From Biomphalaria glabrata (lineage: Eukaryota; Mollusca; Gastropoda; Planorbidae), in contig NC_074711.1 in the NCBI RefSeq assembly GCF_947242115.1, forward strand, positions 56,938,963 through 57,002,962: a stretch of DNA of 64,000 nucleotides, given 5' to 3'. Under the pieces are notes generated by a model. That model searched no databases. It saw nothing but the letters and a program-made list of their open reading frames with translations, and was not told where the DNA came from. Every line of letters begins with the position of its first letter. Position 1 is the stretch's first letter. The position numbers were made by a program, and so were the translations under genes. Of the stretch, positions 1 to 11,649 are shown one piece after another.

Positions 1-422
1 ATAGTTTTTTATCACATTAGGCTACAGCAAGTTACAATGTATTCTTGTACTTTTTTTGGTCACTTTTTCAATTTTTTGTTCCGTTTGTAAGCAGATGGAT
101 TATTGGTACCAGTAAATGACTGCCCCTAAGCTCTAACTAGCTTCAAATGTTCTATAAAGTGTGCCCTTGATAGTTGTGCTACTAATTATTTGTTCGATAC
201 CTAAGTAGCTAATGCTCTCTGTGACCAACAAGCATTTCATTTTAATTACTAACAAGATCTGGCACATAACTCTCTACAGCTAAAGATATTTAGTACTAAT
301 AGAATATTGAAATTATGTTGTTTGTAATTGTACTATTGCACTTTTTAAATTACTATTTTTAGTCATTTAACTAAATTTCTATTTAGACATTTTAGCAAAG
401 GACATTCTTTTTTTTTTCTACA
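1..422. other. Intergenic AT-rich sequence
   Basis: No open frame, repeat or RNA gene recognised. Ends at the left target-site duplication of the LINE insertion that follows. Confidence 0.5.
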
Positions 423-433
423 GAATACCATAT

Positions 434-876
434 CTTCTTCTTCTTCTAGCCAGCTTTATTGCTGCTAAGCTGTGAGCTCTTTTGCAGACTGTGCCAAGGA
501 AAAAAAGTGTGCTGTTTTCTTCAGTTGTTCAGCACTGCCGTACAGGGTGTTGGTTATGTTGGGCTGTAGTGGAAGTAGGGTCTGCCTAAGGTGGATTAGG
601 GAGGGGCATTCAAAGAGGATATGGTTTACGGTTTCAGAGGGGTGGGTGCAGTGTCTGCAAAGGGGTAGTTGTGTGGAGTTTATTTTGTTCAGGTGGTAAT
701 TTAATAGTGGTGTGTGTCCTGTTCTTAGTTGGAAGATTGTAGATTGTTCTTTGCGGGGGAGGAAGTTAATACTGTCCAGTTTGTTAGGCGTAGTCATTTC
801 TCTGTACATGGCTCTGCCTGTGTTTCCTGATGCCCATTGGTTGAGCCACTCCTCTTTGTGATTGTTGACTAACATT
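434..876 (-). mobile_element. 5'-truncated LINE 3' end (C-terminus of ORF2) with target-site duplication
   Basis: On the minus strand an open frame (875-465) ends in a motif typical of the C-terminus of RNase-H-bearing I/Jockey-group LINEs: FQLRTGHTPLLNYHL, then CRHC, then ETVNHILFECP. It is followed by a short 3' UTR and an (AGA)n tail (plus-strand CTTCTTCTTCTTCT at 434-447). The 11-bp sequence GAATACCATAT occurs at both edges, 423-433 and 877-887, as expected of a target-site duplication. The identical flanks suggest a fairly recent insertion of a heavily 5'-truncated copy. It differs from the endonuclease-bearing LINE at 16385-19857, which ends in a different tail. Confidence 0.85.
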
Positions 877-887
877 GAATACCATAT

Positions 888-1746
888 AGAAATATAAGGT
901 AATCAAATCATCTTCATACTCTAAATACTGCATAAAATTTAGAGTCTAGATTAGAAATGACTAGAAGATATATTCTCCATCTAGTAACACTCTGTCCAGC
1001 AAGTCTTGGTCTATACTCAAGAACTGAGGTGAGCCACTTTTCTAAGCCAACTATGGTTTGCTATCTTATGTCAATGTTACTTTGGCTCTATAGAAATTCT
1101 TGATATTGATCTGAAATTTTATATGGAGTATTTAATTTGAAACCAGAGAAGCCAGAAGTCAATGTATTTTAGGCATAGTAACAATAATTCCTTTTTTTTT
1201 CCTACAAAAAAAAAATCCAGCAGCAAAATTGTTTCAGCTCAACCAAACAGACCTAGCTTTAAATATGAATAATGAGTTTTAAAAAAAGGGAATCTGAGAT
1301 CAAACGTCTAGTTTTTAATGATGATTACTATTAGGAGTTTCCATGCCATGTCGTATGCAGATAAATCAAATGGAGGTAAAACTCAAATGACCATATCAAA
1401 TAACATAGGCAAAAGGCCAACAAAATAAGATAGTCAACACTAATAGGGAATGTCAAACAAGATTATTTCTAAGTTAAAACTTTTCCTTGTCATGAAACAA
1501 ATAATTTTTTTTGCCAAATTCCTAATGGTGCAATAACATTACATTGCGAATTACTGTTTGTTTTGCTGTGAGTCTGTAACAATCTTTAAAGAGTACAATT
1601 TTAAAAGACACAACCAAACCAAACATAGTTACTCAAGGTAATAAGAGAAAAAAAAAAAAGTTGGTTAAAAAATGTAACATGCAGCAAAAACTATTTAATG
1701 CAAGATCCTGAAGCCAAAGCAAGTTTGTGGTGTCCCAGAAGGAGAT
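888..1746. other. Intergenic AT-rich sequence
   Basis: No coding potential or clear repeat seen between the LINE insertion and the tandem array. Confidence 0.4.
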
Positions 1747-1955
1747 AGTACAATGGAATAATCCTCTTAGTGGTGTAGTACAATGGAATAATCCTCTTAG
1801 TGGTGTAGTACAATGGAATAATCCTCTTAGTGGTGTAGAACAATGGAATAATCCTCTTAGTGGTGTAGTACAATGGAATAATCCTCTTAGTGGTGTAGTA
1901 CAATGGAATAATCCTCTTAGTGGTGTAGTACAATGGAATAATCCTCTTAGTGGTG
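1747..1955. repeat. 30-bp tandem repeat, seven copies
   Basis: Unit AGTACAATGGAATAATCCTC plus CTTAGTGGTGT-type remainder, period exactly 30 bp, seven copies. Six are essentially identical; the fourth has AGAACAATGG instead of AGTACAATGG. Because 30 is divisible by three and the unit lacks stops in one frame on each strand, the array looks open on both strands. Read that way it gives a decapeptide repeat such as VVQWNNPLSG, but this is probably a by-product of the array. Confidence 0.95.
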
Positions 1956-2146
1956 GCTAGTTAATCAAGGAATATTTGTAAGACGCCACAAATAATTGTA
2001 TCCAGAACAGAAAATATTTGACAGCATTTCTTAACCTCTGAGAACTGAACTGTATGCAGTTGTATTGTCAAAATGTGTGACAAACTAGTGTACTAACGTC
2101 ATGGTGCAAGCAAGAAATTTTTTATCCTCTCTTACATTGAATAAAA

Positions 2147-2401
2147 TTGGGTGCGATGGCAGAATGGTTAAGCGCTTGGCTTCTAAACCTGGGGTCTTGG
2201 GTTAGAATCTTGGTGAAGGCTGGGATTTTGAATTCTGGATTTTCAGGGCGCCCAACTCTAATGGGTAGCGGACTTTAGTTGGAGAAAGAAAAGACGGTTG
2301 GTCATTGTGCTGGCCAAATGACACCCTGTTGGCCAAAGAAACAGATGACCTTAAAATTATCTGCCCTATAGATTGCAAGGTCTGTAAGTGGAAATTTGAT
2401 T
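2147..2401 (+). mobile_element. tRNA-derived SINE, copy 1, with perfect 15-bp target-site duplication
   Basis: The head resembles a tRNA with pol III boxes: A box in GGCAGAATGGTTAAGCGC and a B-box-like GGGTTAGAATC near 2209. The body holds CCAACTCTAATGGGTA and the tail holds ATCTGCCCTATAGATTGCAA. TTACATTGAATAAAA flanks it at 2132-2146 and 2402-2416 without a mismatch. The same family occurs at 13466, 21813 and 27188. Confidence 0.9.
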
Positions 2402-2416
2402 TTACATTGAATAAAA

Positions 2417-3584
2417 GCAAAGATTTACTAGGAACATCATTTAACTGTATTTATCAGATAGAATTATATAATCATTTTAACCTCATCAAAAATTACTTAA
2501 AGGCACAACAAAAAGCCCTCATTTAGTTATAGTTGATAACTAAGGTCTCTAATAAAAAAAAAAAAAAGGTTTTTGTTAAATAATAGCAAGTTAACTGACA
2601 GAACACTCTGACTTGGAAAAAATATTGATCTATTAATATTTCATGAATAATAAAATAAATAAATAAATGAAGTTTTTCCTGACTATTTTATCTTATCTTT
2701 CCAATCTATCATCCATTTATAAAATGTATGTAAAGATTCAAATATTAAGGCCCACTTGTCAGTGTGATAAAAAAAAAAAACAAGTCAGGGGATTTAACCA
2801 CTGAAAGTTCAAAGAACAGCTTGAAGATAAGGCTGGTGGAGCCTAGATAATACATTTAGAGATTTCAAAGAAAAAAAAGAGGAATGTTACTAAAGATGGA
2901 ATTATTTGTGACTTTCTAACATTATTAATGAAGCTCAAAAGTTGACTTCAAGTTTGCATTTGACATGGACAATATACTGAGAAAGAAACCTGGGCAATAG
3001 CTCATTTGCAATGAAGTGTATCTGAATGTTCTGCTGTATTTTATGACTACTTTCCTAAGAAGCATTTAAAAAAAACAACTGAGCTGCCAAAAATTTTGCG
3101 TTTGGGTCCACAAGATTTAGTGAACAAACATTTTCTTCACTAAAAATAAGCATTTACCTTCAATTCTAAGCGTCAGAAACTCATTCTCTATGAGCCTACA
3201 ATGCACTATTTCTTTTTGTAAGAAGATTGCAGGTCAAATTAAATTAAACTAAGAGGGGGCAGGATGTGCAAAAACTAATCTGAGACATTAGGAGAAGCAT
3301 GCAAGTTTGTAATGGATTTGTCATCGTAAGATCATACTAATGTTTAGCAAGAGGTTTTGTAGCAGGACTATTCTGTTCAAGCAAAAGACATTAATAGAAT
3401 GATGGTAATTTACTGGTGAGAAATTTGTCTACTTGGTCAAAAAAAGGCTGTAGACTTCTTCAAAAGAACCTTTTAAATCAATTTTCTTGTTAAGTCTTTT
3501 GTGAAACAAAAATAAGAGAGGTTCCACTAAAAAGGTGAAACAAAGTCACTTAATTGAATCTTTTAGAGATTGGTAAAAATATCA
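2417..3584. other. Intergenic AT-rich sequence
   Basis: Contains short A-runs and no open frame of note. No element boundary was recognised. Confidence 0.4.
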
Positions 3585-3639
3585 TTTTTCCATCCATCCA
3601 TCCCAGTGGTGCTACAGCCCATGGAGGGCTCTTTCCTGC
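3585..3639 (-). mobile_element. LINE 3' terminus with (GGAT)n tail, severed from 6802-7350
   Basis: Minus strand ends in ATGGATGGATGG (plus CATCCATCCATCC at 3590-3602), a LINE microsatellite tail, after a segment encoding roughly KEPSMGCSTTGMDGW. It stops at a TTAA (3640-3643), where the 3.15-kb element begins. The rest of the same LINE appears to resume at 6802. Confidence 0.65.
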
Positions 3640-3643
3640 TTAA

Positions 3644-6600
3644 GGGGGTCATCTACCTTGAAAACTTTTTTTTTTGTTTTTAACATTTTAGGCTTTTTAA
3701 TGTATTCAAATGATGTATTTGACCATAGGAACACATAATATGCCTTTAAAAAATATTTTTTTAATGAAATTCAACTGTTTTTCATCATAAGGGGGGGGGG
3801 GGGGTCAAGGGGTCAAATCATGTCATTTCTAAGAATGTGTTTCTGAAATAACCATTAAAGCTACAGGTCTGAAATTTGGTATATTGATAGACACCCTATC
3901 TCCTTACAGGATGACAATGAGACATTGTGAAAAATGTATATAGATTTTTTTTTTTAAATTTTTTAATTTTACCCTCTTCTGCGGACAGCGTTTTCAGCCA
4001 TTGTAACCAATTAAAATGTCCTTTACTCTTTTCCTGTAAACATTTTATGACATTTTCTATTGTCATCCTGTGCTAAGACCATATTTAAACATGTATATCA
4101 AATATTATTATAATTGAACTGATAGTTTTTGAGAAAAGTGATTCTTAAGATCACATACCCATGTAAAATAGACATTTTGAGAAAAATCAAAATTAAAGTT
4201 TCAATGAGTGAGAAAAACAAGATATGTATGTATATTGTTCAAAAAGATGTTTTATTTAGCTCATGTAACATTTAGGAATAGAAGCAAACACAGAATTTAT
4301 TAAAATATTGTTAAATTTTATTTTAGATAGCTTCCCCACACTACCCCCCCCCCCCCCCCCCCCCCGGCGCAAAAAAAAAAAAAATTCACCCGAAGACATT
4401 ATAAGTCCAATTTTTACTTTTCAGACATTAATGTAAGCCCCAAAACAACTAAAAATCAAGATAAAGTATCCCTTAATTATAAATACATGCAAATAATAAG
4501 TAAATAAATAGTTAAAATATAATTAATATGAATATGGTTGTGGTTTACACAAGAAGTTTTTCAAAGTTAAAAAAAAAAAAATTACCTATACCAGTTCAAA
4601 TAATTTGGAATCTAGTCTTTCTCAGGTTTCGGGCCTGCATTTTTTTATAAGCACCTAATGTTATTTGTACTCATACTAGAGGTTTGATAAGAGTACACAC
4701 AATAATAAATCCAGTAAATAGAATGGCACCAGTATTTGAAAATAAATACAACTTGTATATTTTAGGTGGCTGAATAATTGTAGGGTGCAGTGCCTTTATA
4801 GTAGATAGTCCTTCATTGTAATATGATATGGCTTTTTATATATAGCCATTGAGCTGATAATGCACATATGTATGCTGTGCAGTATAAATGTTATGGATGG
4901 TAAGAAATGCTGATATAATGTGACATGGCGAGACTGAAGCTCATTGCAGGTGTACAGCTACAACGACAGAAAAACTCTGGTCCTTATTTATGTTGAAACA
5001 GTAGCTGATGATAAATTGGTTCACCAGGAACCATGCAGTGCTTGATGATGAATCTTGTAATGAAATAGGCAGAACTTTATAATGATGTAAGAGTCTTTGT
5101 AGCTGGAGGTGGTGGTCAACGACAGCATCCAACGAGAAAAGAATCACAGGTTGTTAGCATGATATAGATCAAGGTCTATAAAGTGTAAATTGTTGCTATA
5201 TATGTGATAAGCAGCATGAGATGTGGTGTTTGATTATGAAGTACTTCTGTCATACTGCAGTATTTAGGCAGCTTTCAGACAGGGTAGATGGTTGACGAGG
5301 TACTAGTATATGTGGTGACGTTTTCTTCCAACAAGAGGAAGGGTCAGTGTACACTGCATGTGTTATTTTGATCTGTTGATATAAAGAAAAGGAAAATATA
5401 AATTAAATAGCCTATTATGAAAATATTCAAATGATAAACATAGCATTAGTGTTATTTACTCTATATAATCAAGAACTAAAAAGAATGATAGAAAAAAATG
5501 AATGGACAAAACTTTTTTTTCTTACCTACAATTCCCAATGTGTGTAGATCTAATGTCTATATCCTTGTAACAGATTAGGTAGATCATTACTTCTAATGGT
5601 AGTCAGGAGACTGGAAAAAAAAGGAAAAAGTTATTGTATGTATGCCATTGTAGTCCAGTAAAATTTAGATCTAGAAATCTAGTAAATAAATCTACACTAG
5701 CAGGACTCACTCATAATTCATTTATTCACTACTCAGACTATTTATTCTTGAGATCAAAGTTATTTTAGATCTAGAATTAGAAAAAGCAACAACTAGATCT
5801 AGACTATATTAGATATATAGATCTAGATCTAATATCTATTCTAGAATCTAATCTTCTCTTCTGCAGTGGATACGATCTTACTGCTCATGAAATGGAGATC
5901 TAGATCTAGACTAAAGTAGACAAGATAGATGATAGAGATAGACCTATATAGATCTAAAACGAAATCAAGTTTCTAAATCTATTTTAAAGAACTAGATCAA
6001 TCCAAATACTAAGGCATCTAGAATATGAATCTAGATCTATCTTCTAGATCTAGTAGCTAAATAGGATAGCCTTAGCCTTAGACTAGCCTGGCCTAGCCCC
6101 AAGGCCAAGCCCAACAACTTGAACAAGTAACAAGTCAAAGTGTAGTAACTAAAACTAGATCTAGTACGACCTAAACACTGAATATGTGCTTGTCCGACCC
6201 CTAGATCTATGTTTTTATGATAATGCTATAACTATATCTAGATCTATAAAAAATATTAGGAAACGTACTTACCATAAATAATAATGGCAAAGATAGCATA
6301 CAATATCCAAAAGGGTCTTCTATCGATTCACGGACGCCATCGTTGTTGCTGTAAACATCGGAACCACATGGCCGGAAGGAACCAATCAAAATCGTTTATT
6401 TCATAAATACACATCATGATCCAATCGGATTTGAATAGAGACACGTGTAGTGGTCTAGTTTGAACTAGTTTCAAGGCTAAGGTTATTTTTAGATGAATGA
6501 GTCATTGAAATGGACTTGTAGAGCTGACCGTAGGCTTTTCAAAGACACCAAACATGACCCACTTTTATGGCGGGCTACGCGGTAATCGGCATCGTAAAAC

Positions 6601-6797
6601 GGCGATTTTTTCAACATTTAGAGCAAAATTAGCTTACCCCTACCCCTTTCTAACTCATTTTTTACATTAAAATACCTTTATTTTAGTGATTTTAGCTAAA
6701 CTATATCATTTATTAGATATTATTCTAACATAATATGCAACTTTTGAAAAATCGATTATTTTAATGAAAAATGATTATTTTTGACCCGTTGACCCCC
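3644..6797. mobile_element. TTAA-flanked 3.15-kb DNA element (piggyBac- or Kolobok-like, non-autonomous)
   Basis: TTAA lies at both edges (3640-3643 and 6798-6801). The ends form a short inverted repeat: GGGGGTCATC on the left, and GGGGGTCAAC as the reverse complement on the right. The interior holds a poly-C run of about 22 (near 4344-4365), A-rich stretches and AGATCTAGATCT islands (about 5640-6250), but no transposase. Both flanks are parts of one minus-strand LINE, so removing the element restores a continuous LINE end. TTAA duplication is known for piggyBac and Kolobok; eight matching terminal bases are too few to decide between them. Confidence 0.6.
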
Positions 6798-6801
6798 TTA
6801 A

Positions 6802-7350
6802 ACACATCCTTCTATTCAGATCTCTCCTGGGCCTTTCATCTCCATGCCCTAACCCCAAGCTGTTGCAGATCTGCCTCCACATCATCAATTCATCGCATTC
6901 AGGGTATGCCTTTGGGTTGCCTGTCTTTCGGTTTTTGCCTGTATACAATTTTCGCTCCTCTGTTATCTGACATTCTTTCAAGGTGACCTGCCCAACGTAG
7001 TCACTTCTTTTTTATTTCAGTCACTATTGGTGGGTCTTCATACAATTGATAAATCTCATGGTTAGTGCGTGTTCTCCACCCTGTTTCATCCTGTATAGAA
7101 CCATATATTTTCCTAAAAACTTTTCGTTCACAAGTATTTAGTATATTTTCAGTTGTCTTTGTCAGTGTCCAGGTCTCACTTGCATACATTGCTGCTGGTC
7201 TTTATGGGTTTGTATATTATTTTCTTGGTTTTCCTTGATATTGTTTTTCTCTTTTAAGTAAATGATGGGTGCTATAAAATGTTCTGTTGCCTTCTGCTAT
7301 TCTTTCCTTTATTTCTGTTAGTAGGTTATTTTTTAAATCAATTGTACTTC
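6802..7350 (-). mobile_element. LINE reverse-transcriptase C-terminal fragment
   Basis: Minus-strand frames read ASETWTLTKTTENILNTCER, then NHEIYQLYEDPPIVTEIKKK, then RLRWAGHLERM. This is the conserved region after the RT domain of many non-LTR retrotransposons. Frame changes and stops mark it as dead. The 3' end continues across the TTAA element at 3585-3639. Confidence 0.75.
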
Positions 7351-7821
7351 CTAGATATGTTGAAAGTTGTCATTTTTACTTAAATATCAAATGACAAAAC
7401 TTACAATGCAAATACAGCAGTTACCTAGTAATCTACTACCACTACTTTATGTCTTTTGTCCAGTCTAGAGACTAAGTTACAAGATCTAGATCTAAGTGTC
7501 AGATGTAGTCTAGACTAGATGACTAGAATATTTTTCTTTTATTTATGTCAGTTAATCAATTAAGTCATTAATGTCAGTATCACTACACTACTAGACAAGA
7601 ACTAGATCTAAAATTTAGTAAAATGTAGCATTTAATCTACTATAATCATTATAATCATATAATCATTTATAATTATCTAGATTCTAGATTCAATAATCTG
7701 GATCTCTAAATTCTAGATAAGATAGTCTTAGTCTTAGCTCTTCTCTGGTCTCTGTCGTGTCAATGCCATGGGTGGCATGGGCTGTTGACAGGAGTTTTTG
7801 TGTTCGTATTTATGCATAAAT

Positions 7822-8173
7822 CCAAAACATCTTAATCATTTCATGTGAGGGGCTATGCCTGGGGTTCTTAAAATTTAGTTAATCTTAATAAAGAATTAAA
7901 ATCTGAGTTTATTGATGCCTAAATATAGAGACTGTCCGAAATAAATTAACTGGTGTCCGGAAACAAATAATGTGGGTCAAATTTGTCCGAATTAAATGAA
8001 AACACACTGCCTCTTTGACCTTAAATCAAATGATCAAATGCCTTAAATATAATAACAAATATAGGTTAGGGGTACAAATATAAGTAGTCATCCTTATTCT
8101 CCTTAAATTTAAACTAAAGAAGATTTTGATACTTCATTTTCTTTTCTATGTCGAACCATTGTCAAATAATGAC
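7822..8173. repeat. Left arm of a ~350-bp inverted repeat
   Basis: Reverse-complement match to 10896-11237. Shared landmarks include GTGAGGGGCTATGCCTGGGG, AATCTGAGTTTATTGATGCC, GACTACTTATATTTGTAC (reverse sense) and TTCATTTTCTTTTCTAT. The arms diverge by small substitutions and indels. They may be the ends of one long-TIR element or two oppositely inserted copies of a short element. Confidence 0.8.
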
Positions 8174-9149
8174 TTGTAAGTAAGTTGTAATCTAAATTTT
8201 AAAAAAATGAAATTACCAAACAAAATTTAGTTAGCAGTTAGATTCTAGACTAGATAAATTATCATAGAATATTCATAGATCTATATAGACTAGATCTATA
8301 TATAGATCTTAAAGACTTATAGAGTCTAGAGGCTTTGATAATTTCTGGAAAATATATCTATTCATAGATCTACTATCATCTAGATCTCTAGATTTACGAT
8401 TATGTCACATACACATAGCAAGTACTGAAGAAGTCTTGGGAGAAATTTTGTTTACAATGTTTATTTCCGGTTCAAGGTAAACTTTGACGTCTTTGACTGC
8501 TAGAATGTAATCCAGCTTTTAAACTAGATCTGGGTAAATTGCAATTTCGTGTAAAATCTAACATTTTCTTGACCCGAGATCTCCATACGGAGTTACGCTC
8601 ATGCAAGCATTGCGGGTTCTTAGAAATGAACACCTCAAAGGAAAAGATGTTTTCTTTCCTGAGTCGAATTGCTAAAAATCCGCCGGCCAAGGACTCATTC
8701 AAATCTTGTTGTACAGCTAACTTCACACCAATTTTAGGACTCGTACATCAGCTTATATTACATTTTAAAGGCTGTACAATATAGTAAAAAAAGAAAAGAA
8801 TTTAAGCCTGTCCAACACGATCCTGTTCAGAGGTTCACAGAATTGACAGTATTACACCCCTACACTACACACATTAGATTTTATTTTCTTGCTATGGCAT
8901 TTATCAACATTTTTTTTTTTTTTTGGAAAGAATACCTCTGTTTTCGCTTGAGACATCAGTTGTCGATCTGCGTGCATCCTAGAAATCATGACGGGCATCT
9001 GGCAGCCTCTTTTCCCCCTCTTTTGTGGACTCTGCCTTTTGGGGGGGGGGGGGCTTTAGACTTTTTTTGGGGGGAGGTTGTTTTTTTTTTAAATAAATTA
9101 TTATTATTTAAAAATATAAATAATCAATGGTAATGTATTCGATTTTGAA
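8174..9149. other. Sequence between the inverted arms, no gene recognised
   Basis: Short open frames occur on both strands at 8472-8784 without recognisable homology. Includes AGATCTAGATCT islands (8220-8400) and a poly-G tract near 9043. Confidence 0.3.
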
Positions 9150-9490
9150 TAATTAGGATGAGTGTTGTTTCACATGACTACGCAAACCCAGTTGCGACCT
9201 GCATATTTTCCATCCTCTCTTGCACACAAAGCAATTGTCCGCCGTTTTTTACACCTAAGCTGTCTTCAATAAAGGATTTTCTTTGGGTCTCAAGTGTGTC
9301 CCGCAGCTTTTGTGAGAGCTCTCCAACTGTCTCTTTCAGAAGCCATCTATGGCTGCCAGCTACTTTCCTTTATGCCAGAGCGAAATAGCGTCTGAATTTA
9401 TCTGGGGCACCTTGCTACGCTGCCATCCTTTAAGCTCGCCAAAGAAAATTGCCTTTGGAATGCGGTCGTTAGATCTACAATAATCTACAC
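9150..9490 (-). mobile_element. LINE ORF2 C-terminal fragment with zinc-finger-like end
   Basis: Minus strand reads IPKAIFFGELKGWQRSK, then HLRPKENPLLKTA, then a finger-like ICRSQLGLRSHVKQH. This matches the degenerate fragment at 10215-10690 (FFGELKGGRRNRGAP, HLRPKENPLPRTNA, ICRSQLGLRS). Frames are broken by several stops. Confidence 0.8.
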
Positions 9491-10214
9491 AGAATAATAC
9501 TATTTACAATAAGATAAAGTGTGGTGGCTATAAGTTCTGCTAGCTAAAATAACAATCTCTGTATTTTCTGTGTCTTATTTCTTACAGTCTGGGTTTTTTT
9601 TTCTTTTCTAAGCACTAATCTAGATCTAGACCGAAATCTCTATGTGTACATACATTCTAGATGTAGAGCGTTTCATTGCTTTTCCACACTTATTAAGATC
9701 TTATTTGAATTAGAGTCATTATTAGACTTAGGCGACTTAGGCTGTAGATGTAGACTAGATCTATCTTGTTTTAAATCTAGACTAGATAATCATAAGTCGA
9801 TAAGTCACATTTGAGTGATTTAGACATTACATTACTTTAGTGAGTGTGACATTATCATTATCATATGACAATTATGTAAATCATTATCAATAATCATTCA
9901 TTATGATAAAATAAATGATTAAATCACTGCCAAATGTACACAAATATTCAAATATTTTATTTATAAATATAATTGATCATTCAATAATTCATGATGATGA
10001 TACATCTAGCTAGATTATTCTAGAATTTAGAATGCTGTTAAATGCTAGCCTTAAGTAAGTAAGTAGATTAGACATCCACGTTACTCGTTAGTAGATCAAG
10101 ATTAAATTTAGATTTTATAGTTAAATTATAATATAATAATATATATATATAATATATATTATAAATATAAATAAAATAATAGATAATCATATTAGACTAG
10201 ATGATAATAATAAT

Positions 10215-10690
10215 AAGGCTTGTCCGAGTCCGAAGATTAGTGAGGAGTGCAGTATTTCCCTTGCCCTTGGCTGCGCAGCCCCAGCTGTGACCTACATATT
10301 TTGCCACATCCAGGGCAAGCATAGCCATTGTCCGCAGGTGGTCGATTTAGATTTTCTTTTCGCCGTCTGCGTTTGTCCTCGGCAGTGGATTTTCTTTAGG
10401 TCTCAAATGTGTATCCCTCTGCCTTCGTGAGTGACCTCCAGCTGTCTCGTTCTGGCGTTCTGAGGCCGCATGCAACCAGGTGCTCTCTTCTATTTCAGCC
10501 AAGGAAAGTTGACACCTAAGCTGGTCTTTGAAGCGTTTCCGTGGGGCACCTCTGTTACGTCGACCACCTTTTAGCTCACCAAAAAAGACTGCCTTTTGCA
10601 TACGTTTGTCTCCCATACAGGATACGTGCCCTACCCAGCGTAACTGCCGGACTATAAGAAGTCCCTCTATACTGTCCATACCCGCGTTCG
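10215..10690 (-). mobile_element. LINE ORF2 C-terminal fragment with (ATT)n tail
   Basis: The minus-strand frame 10679-10347 contains RQLRWVGHVSCM, AVFFGELKGGRRNRGAPRKR and HLRPKENPLPRTN. Further on the minus strand come a Cys-rich CPGCGKICRSQLGLRS and an (ATT)n tail (plus AATAATAATAATAA near 10206-10217). Same family as 9150-9490 and 55000-55265. Confidence 0.85.
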
Positions 10691-10895
10691 CAAGGATGAT
10701 GATAGATGATAGATCTATAATACGTTTAATATATATACAAATCTAGATTATAGTCACTATACTGTCTATACTATCTAGACTATACTTCAGTATAGACTAG
10801 ATCTATACATAGTGACAGTCTAACTCTATAGATACTAGAGTAGTTTATCTATTCTGACACCTATAGGCCAAAATTTCAAAGTTTTACTTTGACAG

Positions 10896-11237
10896 CGCAT
10901 TATTTGGTAATGGTTTGAAATAGAAAAGAAAATGAAGTATTAATATCTTCTTTAGTTTTTAAATTTAAGGAGAATAAGGATGACTACTTATATTTGTACA
11001 CCTAACCTATATTTGTTTTTATATTTAAGGTCAAAGAGGCCATGTGTTTTCATTTAATTCAGACAAATTTGACACACATTATTTGATTCCAGACACCATA
11101 TAATTTAGTTCAGACAGTCTAGATATATTTTGGCATCAATAAACTCAGATTTTAATTCTATATTAATATTAACTACATTTTAAGATCCCCAGGCATAGCC
11201 CCTCACATGAAATCATTAAGATGTTTTCAAATTATCA
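10896..11237. repeat. Right arm of a ~350-bp inverted repeat
   Basis: Reverse complement of 7822-8173; about 2.7 kb lies between the arms. It ends in CCCCTCACATGAAATCATT, matching the left arm's start. Confidence 0.8.
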
Positions 11238-11649
11238 AGCTCACTCCAAACATTTGCTGATTTATTCTCTAAAAAAAACAAAAAATAAAAAAACAATTAT
11301 AATATAAGATTTTTAACATTGAAGTCCAAAACTGGCTGTTTGAAATAAATTTTGTTAAGAAAATCTTAATTTATATTAAACACCCTATTAATTATTTTTT
11401 TTTATGGAATCAAACAATTTGGCTTATGAATCAAATAAATCAGCTCCAAAAACAGAATAAATATTGCCGGGCTCATTAGCTCAAACTTAGCCAACCAAAA
11501 ATATAGTCTTAACCCTAGGAAGAGGTAAAGTCATCCTGGTAACAAAGGAAAAATAACAACCTGACTTACATAAAAAGACAACTAAATTGAAGGAAACTGG
11601 GTCAGAATCATTGGAAAATGGACACACATTATACAGCATGCTATTTTCA

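Noticed and set aside
1691-1960. Protein-coding repeats on either strand
   Set aside because: The open frames exist only because the 30-bp unit is a multiple of three and lacks stops. There are no domains, splice sites or flanking coding sequence.
2151-2225. Possible functional tRNA gene
   Set aside because: Box-like sequences are present, but the fold is imperfect, the B box is altered, and the sequence continues into a body and tail shared with three other copies inside a target-site duplication. It is a SINE.
4344-4365. Long poly-C tract and similar poly-G/C runs (3791, 13837, 25039, 43647, 45625, 49650, 63439) as regulatory G-quadruplexes
   Set aside because: Homopolymer runs are prone to slippage and assembly error. 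There is no link to a promoter or telomere-like context.
8472-8784. Small gene on either strand
   Set aside because: Overlapping frames on both strands with no recognised motif, lying between inverted repeats among LINE fragments. Not enough to support a gene.
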